Positions 34,176 to 42,465 of a stretch of DNA of 64,000 bases are shown here, piece by piece. This stretch comes from Bacteroidales bacterium (GTDB lineage Bacteria; Bacteroidota; Bacteroidia; Bacteroidales; VadinHA17): the NCBI GenBank assembly GCA_029932855.1, contig JAOZPG010000003.1, positions 97,121-161,120 of the forward strand, written 5' to 3'. Position numbers and translations under genes: made by a program. The notes beneath the pieces were generated by a model. It made no database searches. It was not told the DNA's origin and saw only the letters and a program-made list of their open reading frames with translations. Every line of letters starts with the position of its first letter. The stretch's first letter is position 1.

Positions 34176-35369
34176 ATGTCAAAGATTTCAAAGAATAAAG
34201 AAAAAAGAGTTGACTTTATTGTTTCCCTGTATTATACTATATCCGGGAAAAAGAATGCAGTTAATGTAATTAATGAAAACCAGCACCTGATAGACAAGCT
34301 AATTCCTTCAGATATTATTTTTGCAGTTGACAGACTGGTAAAAAGTAATATTCCTGTCGGAGAGTTGAAAACAGGTATAAACAAACTCTTAAATGTTTTA
34401 TATTCAGCTATTAAGAATTATCCATATAATAAGCCTTCGGATGCTTCGTATTTCGATTGCTGCATAAAGAATAATAATGAGCTTGACAGGCGTCTGAAGG
34501 AGATCCGCCCCCTCCTTAAGCAATTAAATAAGACTCCTGCAGACCAGGTGCTCAGGAAACAAATGGCCGGGATAGTATCGGGCTTACTGGAGTATGAAAA
34601 GTATTACCAGATTAAGGAAAATGTACTCTTTCCTTTTATTGAAAGTAATCTTGAGGAGTACAGGTGCCTGCAGCTAATGTGGTCGTTTCATGATGATATT
34701 AAAAGAAATATTAAGAGCCTGAGCATACTTCTTTCAGATGAGAAGCCTGACATGAAAAAGCTTAACCGCCTGTCCGGGGATATCTTTTTCAATATGTATG
34801 CAATTATTTTTCGTGAAGAAAGAATCTTATTCCCTTATCTGGAAGAGATAATAGTAGAAGATGATCTTCAGTCTTTATTTAAAGACAGCCTTGAGATTGG
34901 CTTTCCTTATTATACCCCGGCTGCAACAACAACTAAAGAACATTCTTCCGCACAGCCGGATTTGAATGCTATTGATCTGAAAAGCGGAAGTTTAACTGTT
35001 GAACAGATAATTTTGCTTTTTAATCATTTACCTGTTGATATAACATTTGTAGATGAGAACAATAAGGTTAAGTTTTTCTCAACACCTGAGCACAGAATAT
35101 TTCCCCGTACCAATACTATAATTGGACGTGATGTTCATAATTGTCATCCCCCGGAGAGTGTTCATATTGTGGAGAAGATCATTGACAGTTTCAGATCAGG
35201 CAGGAAAGATATGGTTAGTTTCTGGATCAGGATGAAAGAAGAATTTATATTGATCCGGTATTTTGCTTTACATGATGATGAGGGGAACTACAGGGGAGTT
35301 ATTGAGGTTTCCCAGGAAGTTTCAGGAATACAGGAACTTGAAGGGGAAAAGAGATTGCTGGACTTTTAA
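34176..35369 (+). CDS. DUF438/hemerythrin-like and PAS-domain protein
   Basis: 397 residues, cytoplasmic. Order: DUF438 (about 45-85, LVKSNIPVGELKTGINKLLN), a hemerythrin-like bundle (about 95-225), and a PAS domain (about 280-390) with the signature RIFPRTNTIIGRDVHNCHPPESVH. In the bundle the usual histidine ligands appear replaced: EKYYQIKENVLFP has Tyr where HxxRKEN is expected, and MYAIIFREERILFP lacks the HH before the KEEN-like motif, though MWSFHDDIK keeps one. Iron binding may therefore be lost. No output domain is present. Related proteins are thought to sense O2 or NO or bind heme; this copy's role is unknown. It is on the same strand between the Gfo/Idh and TIM-barrel genes. Confidence 0.85.
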   Translation: MSKISKNKEKRVDFIVSLYYTISGKKNAVNVINENQHLIDKLIPSDIIFAVDRLVKSNIPVGELKTGINKLLNVLYSAIKNYPYNKPSDASYFDCCIKNNNELDRRLKEIRPLLKQLNKTPADQVLRKQMAGIVSGLLEYEKYYQIKENVLFPFIESNLEEYRCLQLMWSFHDDIKRNIKSLSILLSDEKPDMKKLNRLSGDIFFNMYAIIFREERILFPYLEEIIVEDDLQSLFKDSLEIGFPYYTPAATTTKEHSSAQPDLNAIDLKSGSLTVEQIILLFNHLPVDITFVDENNKVKFFSTPEHRIFPRTNTIIGRDVHNCHPPESVHIVEKIIDSFRSGRKDMVSFWIRMKEEFILIRYFALHDDEGNYRGVIEVSQEVSGIQELEGEKRLLDF

Positions 35370-35406
35370 GATTTCACATGATTTTTATGCTTAATATTTA
35401 ATTTAT

Positions 35407-36249
35407 ATGCAAACAAGAAGAGATTTTATTAAGAATTCATCACTTTTATTGGCTGCAAGTATGCTGCCGACTGTATTAGCGTGTAGTAGTTCACAAAGAA
35501 TGCCATTCGGACTGATACTTTATACGGTAAGGGATGAGATGGAAAAAGATCCTGTGGCAACGCTTAGAAAAATTTCAGCTATGGGCTACCAGGTGCTGGA
35601 AGCTGCCAGTTATAATGATGGAAATATTTACGGGATGAGACCGGCGGAGATCAGGGACCTTGTTGAGTCTTTAAATATGAGGCTTTTAAGCATTCATGTG
35701 GATGTAAATAATGCAGATATAGAAAGCCTGGGAGATAATGCTGCTGAAGCTGGCCTTAAATTCATTATACAACCCAGCATGGCCTATAACAGCCTGGATG
35801 ATTTTAAGAGGGGAACGGATAATTATAATAAATATGGTGAGCAGCTGGCTAAAAAGGGTTTGAGTTTTGGTTTTCATAACCATAATAAGGAATTCCGGAA
35901 GCTTGAAGATGTTATTCCTTATGATTACCTGCTTGAGAATACAGATCCTTCCCTGGTATGTATGGAACTTGATCTTTACTGGATAATTAAGGGCGGAGCA
36001 GACCCGATATCGTATTTTAAGAAATATCCCGGACGTTTTAGCTTATGGCATCTTAAAGATATGGATAGCAAAGCGGGGGGAAATGTTACTGAGCTGGGGA
36101 CAGGAACAATAGACTTCAATGAGATTTGTACTTACAGCAAACAAGCGGGACTGAAACAATATTTTGTTGAACAGGATGATAGTTTTAAGATATCATCTAT
36201 GGACAGCATACAGACCAGTCTGGACTATTTAAAGAGTCTGGAAATATAG
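35407..36249 (+). CDS. exported xylose-isomerase-like TIM-barrel sugar isomerase/epimerase or hydratase
   Basis: 280 residues with an N-terminal twin-arginine-type, lipobox-containing signal (MQTRRDFIKNSSLLLAASML, then VLACSSS). The rest is an AP-endonuclease-2/xylose-isomerase TIM barrel: GLILYTVRDEMEKDP, SIHVDVNNADIESL, LSFGFHNHNKEFR (metal-binding His), LVCMELDLYWIIKGGADP (Glu/Asp ligands), WHLKDMD and YFVEQDD. Members with this neighbourhood are implicated in handling 3-keto sugars. Reaction not proven. It is separated from the following gene by a short tandem-repeat region, with which it is convergent. Confidence 0.9.
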   Translation: MQTRRDFIKNSSLLLAASMLPTVLACSSSQRMPFGLILYTVRDEMEKDPVATLRKISAMGYQVLEAASYNDGNIYGMRPAEIRDLVESLNMRLLSIHVDVNNADIESLGDNAAEAGLKFIIQPSMAYNSLDDFKRGTDNYNKYGEQLAKKGLSFGFHNHNKEFRKLEDVIPYDYLLENTDPSLVCMELDLYWIIKGGADPISYFKKYPGRFSLWHLKDMDSKAGGNVTELGTGTIDFNEICTYSKQAGLKQYFVEQDDSFKISSMDSIQTSLDYLKSLEI

Positions 36250-36264
36250 TTCCGGTTTTTTTTG

Positions 36265-36353
36265 TTTGTATTCTGTAGATAGTGCATCTCTCAGTTTGTA
36301 TTCTGCAGATACTTCGTCGCTCAGTCTGCATTTTGCGATAGTTTACTTCTCAG
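36265..36353. repeat. degenerate tandem repeat, 30-bp period, three copies
   Basis: Three units at 36265-36294, 36295-36324 and 36325-36353 share TNTGNATTCTGNAGATA at the start and CTCAG at the end (30, 30 and 29 bp). They lie between two convergent gene ends, where transcription from both sides would stop. Divergence between copies shows that it is not a very recent expansion. Confidence 0.8.
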
Positions 36354-36404
36354 CCTGACTACTTTTAATATATTGTTAATCAGGCTGTTTCAGTAAATAG
36401 CTGA

Positions 36405-37559
36405 TTAAACATTTACCCATTGTCCTTCTTTTGCAGAGGAATTTATTACAGCCTGGATAAATTGCATTCCCCTTAAACCGTCATTATGGTCAGGCAGGTC
36501 CTTATTTTCAATATGGTCCTGCTTGTCCTGCATTTTATATCTCACCGCCCTGGCAAAGTTTCTGTAAAGGTTGGCAAATGCTTCAATAAATCCTTCGGGA
36601 TGACCTGCCGGCAGCCTGCAGGCATTTCTTGCTGCCTGGCACAGTTCATTCCTGTTGTTTCCTGCTCTCAGCACTTCCATGGGTTTTTCATCCCACTTAA
36701 CGACTAAGCTGTTTGGTTCCATTTGCCACCATTCCAACCCGGCCTTTTCAGTATAAATCTTTATCCTGAGATTATTTTCTTCCCCTGTGCTTGCCTGGCT
36801 GATAACGAAAACACCACGGGCATTATTTTTATATTTAATATGAATATTAATGTCATCGTCCATTTTTCTTCCTTTCAGCAGTGCCTGCAATTCGGCCTGC
36901 ACTGCCATGGATTTGAGTCCTGTAATATATTCTGCAAGGTTCTCGGCATGAGTCCCGATATCTCCAAGGCTAAGTGTGTCGCCTGATTTATCCGGGTCGG
37001 CCCGCCATATTTCCTTCTTCTCTTCTATAAGCTTGCTGAGCCATCCCTGGGAATATTCCACAAAAATTTTACGAACGGCTCCCAGTGAACCACTTCTCAC
37101 CATTTCCCTGGCCTGTTTTACCATTGGATAGCCGGTATAATTATGTGTAAGGGCAAACTCCAGGGAGTTATTCTCAATAATTTTAGCCAGCTTCTCTGCT
37201 TCTGTCAGGTTCATTGTGATGGGCTTGTCGCAGATAACATGGAAGCCGTTCTCTATGGCCATTTTTACCTGGGGGAAGTGGAGGTAGTTGGGTGTGACTA
37301 TTGAAACAAAGTCCATTCGCATAGAGGGATCCATTTCCTTTTCTGTCATTATCATTTCTTCATAGCTGGAGTATATCCTGTCGTCAGGCAGATAAAGCAT
37401 CTTTCCGGTCTCTTTTGATTTTTTTGCTGAGCTGCTGAAAGCTCCGCAGACCAGTTCAATCTCTCCGTCCATAAGGGCAGCATTACGGTGTATGGCCCCG
37501 ATAAATGCATCGCTTGAACCACCTGCCATTCCCATCCGAAGTTTTCTGTTTACAGCCAT
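36405..37559 (-). CDS. cytoplasmic Gfo/Idh/MocA oxidoreductase
   Basis: 384 residues without signal peptide, unlike its two neighbours of the same family. NAD(P) motif MGMAGGSSDAFIGAIHR, then VSIVTPNYLHFPQVKMAI and GFHVICDKPITMNLTEAE (catalytic lysine in DKP), with a substrate-domain histidine in LGDIGTHAENLAEYITG. Likely reduces or oxidises a sugar or cyclitol in the cytoplasm, for example returning a 3-keto sugar to the normal hexose after uptake. It is transcribed opposite to the rest of the cluster, convergent with the TIM-barrel gene and divergent from the second exported oxidoreductase. Confidence 0.9.
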   Translation of the reverse strand: MAVNRKLRMGMAGGSSDAFIGAIHRNAALMDGEIELVCGAFSSSAKKSKETGKMLYLPDDRIYSSYEEMIMTEKEMDPSMRMDFVSIVTPNYLHFPQVKMAIENGFHVICDKPITMNLTEAEKLAKIIENNSLEFALTHNYTGYPMVKQAREMVRSGSLGAVRKIFVEYSQGWLSKLIEEKKEIWRADPDKSGDTLSLGDIGTHAENLAEYITGLKSMAVQAELQALLKGRKMDDDINIHIKYKNNARGVFVISQASTGEENNLRIKIYTEKAGLEWWQMEPNSLVVKWDEKPMEVLRAGNNRNELCQAARNACRLPAGHPEGFIEAFANLYRNFARAVRYKMQDKQDHIENKDLPDHNDGLRGMQFIQAVINSSAKEGQWVNV

Positions 37560-37868
37560 TTTTATTATTTAATTATATTATTGCTGATTCTGTATCAGGT
37601 TTATTTGTATGTTATATTTGGTATTTCAGCTTATTTCATTTTACCTGCTTCATGAACTTTCCGGACCCGTTTCCTGCCGGGAGATATTGTTTTGTGAATT
37701 ATTAAACAAAGATAAAAGTTATAAGGTAAATATAAGGAAATATCATTTTGTCGACGTCTATATTTCCCTGTTAATTGTATATATTATTTTAGAAATTATT
37801 GTCAGGAAATAGGTTTTTTTTAATAATTTAGATGTTTCCCTGAATGAATCAAAATAAAATATATAATT
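37560..37868. other. 309-bp divergent intergenic region
   Basis: Promoter region between the cytoplasmic and exported Gfo/Idh genes. On the minus strand TATCTTTG (plus 37707-37714, CAAAGATA) matches the -7 element TANNTTTG, but no -33 TTTG is well placed. The two small track ORFs are A+T-rich hydrophobic translations with no family features, so I reject them. Confidence 0.5.
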
Positions 37869-39371
37869 ATGAAGAATGACAAGAAAAATCTTTCACGGAG
37901 GGATTTTATTGGCAGGACAGCAACTGCTGCTGCCGGATTTACTATCCTGCCGTCTTATGTTATGGGAGGATTAGGATACAGGGCACCAAGTGATAAGTTA
38001 AATATTGCAGGCATCGGAGTTGGTGGAATGGGCAGGTCAAACCTGAAGAATTCAGCTACGGAAAATATTGTTGCCTTATGTGATGTTGACTGGAAATATG
38101 CTGCAGCTGCCTTTGAAGATCATCCGGGGGCAAAACAATATCACGACTGGAGGAAGATGTTAGATGAGATGGGAGATTCAATTGATGCAGTAATTATTGC
38201 AACTCCCGATCATACTCATGCAATAATTGCGGCACATGCCATTACAATGGGCAAGCATGTTTACGTTCAAAAGCCATTAACACATTCTGTTTATGAGTCA
38301 CGTTTACTGACTAATCTTGCAAATAAATATAATGTGGCTACACAGATGGGCAACCAGGGAAACTCGGGCGAAGGTATTCGTCAGGTAACAGAATGGATAC
38401 AGTCCGGAGCAATTGGCGATGTACAAAAGGCTTATGCCTGGACCAACAGGCCTATATGGCCACAGGGACTGGAAAGGCCGACAGATATGTACCCGGTTCC
38501 CGAGCATTTAAAATGGGATTTATTCCTGGGACCCGCACCTGAACGTCCTTATAATCCTATCTATCATCCATGGAACTGGCGTGGCTGGTGGGATTTTGGG
38601 ACAGGGGCACTTGGTGATATGGCCTGCCATATTATGGATCCTGTTTTCAAAGCCCTGGATCTTAAATATCCGACAAGTGTTCAGGGATCGTCTACTCAGT
38701 TAAATACTGAAAGCCCTCCCCGTGCCCAGGTAGTTCATTATAACTTCCCGGAGCGTAAGAAAATGCCTGCGGTTGAAGTATCATGGTTTGACGGAGGCTT
38801 GTTGCCACCACGTCCTAAAGAACTTCCGGATGGTGAGATCATGGGTAGGGATAGTAATGGGGGTTGTATCTTTGAAGGAAGTGATGGAAAACTCATGTGT
38901 GGGGCTTATGGTCGTGATCCCATATTGTTACCTTACAGTAAAATGGATGATTTTAAGCAACCTGAAAAGAGATTAAGAAGGCCTGAAGCGGAACAGGAAA
39001 GATCATGGTGGGAAGGAGCTCATGAACAGGATTGGATAAGGGCCTGTAAGGAAAGTCCGGAGAACAGGATACAGCCATCTTCTAATTTTAATTATGCCGG
39101 TCCCCTGAATGAAATGGTTGTAATGGGAGTGGTGGCAGTAAGACTGCAGGATCTTAACAGGGAGCTTAAATGGGATGGCAAAAAGATGGAGTTTACAAAT
39201 ATCAGCGATACAGATGAGATAAGGGTGGTAACATCCGACAAGTTTGAAGTGATAGACGGACATCCCCATTTTGATACCCAGCACCAGACTATGAAAGCCA
39301 AACCGGCTGCGGAAGAATATATAAAACATAGCTACAGGGATGGCTGGGAGCTGCCTGAGATGCCGAAATAG
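37869..39371 (+). CDS. Tat-exported Gfo/Idh/MocA oxidoreductase B
   Basis: 500 residues with a clear twin-arginine signal (LSRRDFIGRTATAAAGFTIL). Rossmann motif GIGVGGMGRSNLKNS, VIIATPDHTHAIIAAHAI, and GKHVYVQKPLTHSVYE, where the catalytic lysine motif is QKP rather than EKP, as in many exported Bacteroidota members. GWWDFGTGALGDMACHIMD is the substrate-domain histidine region. Probable periplasmic sugar oxidoreductase with tightly bound NAD(P). It is followed by DUF1080 lipoprotein C after 31 bp, giving a direct oxidase plus 3-keto-glycoside-acting pair. Confidence 0.93.
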   Translation: MKNDKKNLSRRDFIGRTATAAAGFTILPSYVMGGLGYRAPSDKLNIAGIGVGGMGRSNLKNSATENIVALCDVDWKYAAAAFEDHPGAKQYHDWRKMLDEMGDSIDAVIIATPDHTHAIIAAHAITMGKHVYVQKPLTHSVYESRLLTNLANKYNVATQMGNQGNSGEGIRQVTEWIQSGAIGDVQKAYAWTNRPIWPQGLERPTDMYPVPEHLKWDLFLGPAPERPYNPIYHPWNWRGWWDFGTGALGDMACHIMDPVFKALDLKYPTSVQGSSTQLNTESPPRAQVVHYNFPERKKMPAVEVSWFDGGLLPPRPKELPDGEIMGRDSNGGCIFEGSDGKLMCGAYGRDPILLPYSKMDDFKQPEKRLRRPEAEQERSWWEGAHEQDWIRACKESPENRIQPSSNFNYAGPLNEMVVMGVVAVRLQDLNRELKWDGKKMEFTNISDTDEIRVVTSDKFEVIDGHPHFDTQHQTMKAKPAAEEYIKHSYRDGWELPEMPK

Positions 39372-39402
39372 AAATTTATTAATAATAAAAAACCTTTTTG
39401 AA

Positions 39403-40224
39403 ATGAAAATTAAGTATTTATTCCTGATCAGTGTTTTAACAATGTCACTGCTTACATCATGTAATTCCAGTGATAAAAATACTTCATCACAAAGTGGTGA
39501 TGAAGTCACAGATGTTCTTGGAGCAGTTGGAGGCACAGTTGGAGGCACAGTTGGAGGCACAGTTGGAGGCACAGTTGCCGGAGCTGTTATGGAGGATGAA
39601 TGGATATCCCTGTTTGACGGGGAAACAACAGAAGGATGGAGAGAATATGGTAAAGATAGTTTCCCTGTTGGGGAGTGGGAAGTAGTGGATGGCTGCCTGC
39701 ATTGTATTGGTTCGGATTCTGACTTTGACTCAGGACGTAATGCAAATATAATAACAACCGAGAAGTTCAAGTGGTATGAGCTAAACCTGGAATGGAAGAT
39801 ATCGGAAGCAGGAAACAGTGGTATATTTTACCTTGTACAGGAAGTACCCGACCTGGCAATTTACTGGTCGGCTCCCGAGATGCAGGTGCTTGATAACGAG
39901 AGGCATCCTGATATGAAAACGGAAAGCCACAGGGCGGGTTCACTTTATGATATGATTCCTGCCAATCCTCAGAATGCCAAAGCTGCCGGTGAATGGAACC
40001 AGGTAAAGATAATTGTTTATAAAGGAAAGGTTGAGCACTGGCAAAATGGTGAAAAGGTCGTTAGTTATGAGCTGTGGACAGACGAGTGGCATGAGATGGT
40101 TAAGGGAAGCAAGTTTGCTCCATATCCCACATTCATGGATCCTGTTAAGGAAGGTTATATTGGATTACAGGATCATACCGATGATGTATGGTACAGGAAT
40201 ATTAAGATAAAAAAGCTGTATTAG
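39403..40224 (+). CDS. DUF1080 lipoprotein C with GGTV repeat linker
   Basis: 273 residues. The ATG at 39403 gives a lipoprotein signal (ISVLTMSLLTSCNSS); the track's earlier start at 39340 lies inside the upstream gene. After the lipidated cysteine comes a Ser/Asp-rich tether, then four perfect GGTV repeats (AVGGTVGGTVGGTV...), then the DUF1080 domain: LFDGETTEGWREYG, ISEAGNSGIFYLVQE, APEMQVLDN, IGLQDHTDDVWYRN. The repeat may set the tether length between membrane and enzyme. Paired with the exported oxidoreductase B upstream and ended by a strong terminator. Confidence 0.92.
   Translation: MKIKYLFLISVLTMSLLTSCNSSDKNTSSQSGDEVTDVLGAVGGTVGGTVGGTVGGTVAGAVMEDEWISLFDGETTEGWREYGKDSFPVGEWEVVDGCLHCIGSDSDFDSGRNANIITTEKFKWYELNLEWKISEAGNSGIFYLVQEVPDLAIYWSAPEMQVLDNERHPDMKTESHRAGSLYDMIPANPQNAKAAGEWNQVKIIVYKGKVEHWQNGEKVVSYELWTDEWHEMVKGSKFAPYPTFMDPVKEGYIGLQDHTDDVWYRNIKIKKLY
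39529..39576 (+). repeat. 12-bp in-frame minisatellite, four exact copies
   Basis: GGAGGCACAGTT is repeated four times without mismatch, encoding GGTV x4 in the linker of DUF1080 lipoprotein C. Because the unit is a multiple of three, copy-number change would alter tether length without breaking the frame. Confidence 0.97.
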
Positions 40225-40247
40225 TTCCGGATTGATTGAAAAAAGAT

Positions 40248-40277
40248 AAAAGCCGCCGATTATCTGGCGGCTTTTTT
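40248..40277 (+). terminator. rho-independent terminator after DUF1080 C (probably bidirectional)
   Basis: Stem AAAAGCCGCC / GGCGGCTTTT with an 8-nt loop and a T6 run, 24 bp after the stop of lipoprotein C. The opposite strand also has T-rich sequence after the stem, so it may end the minus-strand transcripts coming from the methyltransferase side too. Confidence 0.92.
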
Positions 40278-40388
40278 ATAGCTGTAAATTTATCACTTAT
40301 TTTTCTGTATTAAGTTCTGAGCAGGTTTCTAGGATTTATATTATGGGAATCACCTGTCTTTTCCATAAGAGCTAAATATATTATAATC

Positions 40389-40997
40389 TCAGATAAGCTG
40401 CAGAAGTCTTATTTCAACATTTCCCATAAGTGATTTCCATCTTTGTACTTCTCTAAGCTTGTGTGGCTCAACCAGATGATCCAGTCCGCCGGAATGTAAA
40501 TAGGCCTTATAAAACCCATAATGTTCTTCACCGGCAATATATTCAATATAGTTTACCACTTTCCTTGAAGGATCAAACTTATACCTGGGAAGAGAGTAGT
40601 CTGCAAGCAGGATATGTCCTCCGGGCTTACATACTCTTAGCATTTCTTTAATTATCATGGCAGCCGATTCATGCGATTTCTCATGCAGGGCAAAAGAAGT
40701 CATTACCAGATCGTATGAGTCATTGTCGAAATTCATTCCTTCGGCATTCTGTTCGAAGCAGTTTACCCGGGCAGATTTAGCTACTTCCAGCATATCGGGC
40801 GACAGATCTATGCCTGTAGCCTCTATGCCTTTTTTCTTAAGGTATTTTAACTGGTTGCCCGTACCGCAACATACATCCAGTATATTATTGAAATTATTAT
40901 TTTGAATAATTTTCCTGATTTTCCTTCTCAGGGGGTGGATAAAAAGAAAAAGAATAGAGTCGTATATCTTTGCAGTTTTCTTATCGTAGTCACTCAT
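40389..40997 (-). CDS. class I SAM-dependent methyltransferase
   Basis: 202-residue cytoplasmic methyltransferase. SAM-binding motif ILDVCCGTGNQLKYLKKKG, acidic motif ATGIDLSPDMLEVAK, then DLVMTSFALHEKSHE and LRVCKPGGHILLADYSLP. This is the UbiE/Methyltransf_11 pattern, but shorter than UbiE, and the substrate cannot be identified. It is convergent with the DUF1080 cluster and shares the terminator between them. Confidence 0.88.
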   Translation of the reverse strand: MSDYDKKTAKIYDSILFLFIHPLRRKIRKIIQNNNFNNILDVCCGTGNQLKYLKKKGIEATGIDLSPDMLEVAKSARVNCFEQNAEGMNFDNDSYDLVMTSFALHEKSHESAAMIIKEMLRVCKPGGHILLADYSLPRYKFDPSRKVVNYIEYIAGEEHYGFYKAYLHSGGLDHLVEPHKLREVQRWKSLMGNVEIRLLQLI

Positions 40998-41127
40998 TGA
41001 ATTTTATTTTTTGCAAACCTAAATGAAATAAATAAGAAAAGTAATAAATATCGCTACTTAGCTAAAATATATTTACTGTTTTACACAAAACTGATCTCTT
41101 TTTCAAATACAGATGGATAAATCATCC

Positions 41128-41796
41128 TCAGGCGTATATCATTTTTGTATCCTCGCTCTGGAAAATCTCTTTTGTTTTAATATTCATCATGCTTACCGGT
41201 CCCCCATAGCCGGCCCCGGTATCCATCATCCAGATTTCGCAGGCATTAATAGGAAGTTTGGATCCAAAGTTCAGAGTTGGTGTATGACCAAGATATATCT
41301 CTTTATATTTTGTTATAGGGGAAATATTCTTTTTTGAAACTTTCTTTATGGCTTTTTTTACAAGGCTCCTGTCCCACAAAAAAACATCAGGCCCCTGTTT
41401 CTTTAAGGCTTTATTTGTTAATATTCCTCCATGCACAAACAGGCGCTTTCCTTCTTTAAGGTAGTAATGTGCATTTTTTAATATTTTAATATGTTTCTTA
41501 GGCATACCATTGGGATATGAGTCAATTGTATCTTTGCCTCCCTGGAATTGCCATGTGTTGGATGGCTTTCCTTTTTCTGCCCATTCCAGTGCCCAGTAGT
41601 CGTGATTGCCAAGTATATAGTCCAGGTTTTTAATCTTTTTTAATTCATCAAAAACCATTGCAACCTCTGAACCCCTGTCGCACACGTCGCCAAGACAGAT
41701 TAACCTGTCTTTTTTATAGTTAAATCCTGCCCTGTCAAAACATTGCATCATTGCCTTATATGCACCGTGAATATCTCCTATTACAAAGCTTCTCAT
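41128..41796 (-). CDS. PPP-type serine/threonine phosphatase / metallophosphoesterase
   Basis: 222 residues with all calcineurin-like metal motifs: FVIGDIHGAYKA, LICLGDVCDRGSEV, ILGNHDYWALEWA, LFVHGGIL and YLGHTPTL. This set is the bacterial PrpA/PrpE or ApaH-like protein or dinucleotide phosphatase subgroup, cytoplasmic. The exact substrate is unknown. Twenty-seven bp downstream of the HD-domain gene on the same strand, so probably cotranscribed with it. Confidence 0.92.
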   Translation of the reverse strand: MRSFVIGDIHGAYKAMMQCFDRAGFNYKKDRLICLGDVCDRGSEVAMVFDELKKIKNLDYILGNHDYWALEWAEKGKPSNTWQFQGGKDTIDSYPNGMPKKHIKILKNAHYYLKEGKRLFVHGGILTNKALKKQGPDVFLWDRSLVKKAIKKVSKKNISPITKYKEIYLGHTPTLNFGSKLPINACEIWMMDTGAGYGGPVSMMNIKTKEIFQSEDTKMIYA

Positions 41797-41823
41797 AAAG
41801 CATCCTTGTGTTATATGGTTTTA

Positions 41824-42402
41824 TCAGGCAGGATTTCCTTTCAGACCTATTTCTTCCGCAACCTCTCGCATAGCCATTATTGTATCATTAATTATCTCAG
41901 CCAGTTCTACTCCCATCATTTTTGCACCTCTTTCAATTATGCTTCTGTCCACACCGGCGGCAAATCTTTTATCTTTCCATTTTTTCTTAACCGATCTTGT
42001 CTCCATATCAAGTACCGATCCCGATGGTCTTACCAGGGCTGATGTTGCAACCAGTCCAGTTAACTCATCAATGGTATAAAGTGTTTTTTCGAGAAGACTT
42101 TCAGGTTTTACGTCGGTAACAATCCCCCAGCCATGCGAAATTACCGCTCTGATATATTCCTCAGGCCAGTTTTCCGACCTGAGAATTTCTTCTGTTTTTT
42201 TGCAATGCATATTAGGGAATTTTTCCCAGTCGAGATCGTGAACCAGGCCAATTATTCCCCACATTTCCTCATCCTCCCCATATTTGCGGGCCATGTATCT
42301 CATTACTCCTTCAACGGCAAGAGCATGTTTTGTAAGGCTCTCGGTCTCATTGTATTTTTTGAAAAGCATCCATGCTTCTTCACGGCTTGGTATTTTTTGC
42401 AT
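41824..42402 (-). CDS. HD-domain hydrolase
   Basis: 192 residues. HD motif with histidines and HD pair: TKHALAVEGVMRYMA, GIIGLVHDLDWEKFP and VISHGWGIVTDVKP. The aspartate in TIDELTGLVATSAL completes the metal-binding set. The family includes phosphohydrolases acting on nucleotides or small phosphates. No signal peptide. Together with the neighbouring phosphatase it may form a small phosphate-hydrolase operon of unknown purpose. Confidence 0.9.
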   Translation of the reverse strand: MQKIPSREEAWMLFKKYNETESLTKHALAVEGVMRYMARKYGEDEEMWGIIGLVHDLDWEKFPNMHCKKTEEILRSENWPEEYIRAVISHGWGIVTDVKPESLLEKTLYTIDELTGLVATSALVRPSGSVLDMETRSVKKKWKDKRFAAGVDRSIIERGAKMMGVELAEIINDTIMAMREVAEEIGLKGNPA

Positions 42403-42465
42403 AATTATGTTTATTGAAATTTGACCTTAATATACAAAAAATAGACGCTTGATCAGTCTTGCTGC

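Noticed and set aside
37505-37812. two short plus-strand ORFs with hydrophobic segments
   Set aside because: They overlap the start of a real minus-strand oxidoreductase and an A+T-rich promoter region, and have no family features.
39003-39770. 255-codon minus-strand ORF
   Set aside because: Shadow of the exported oxidoreductase and DUF1080 C genes; its TVPP repeats are the antisense of the GGTV minisatellite.
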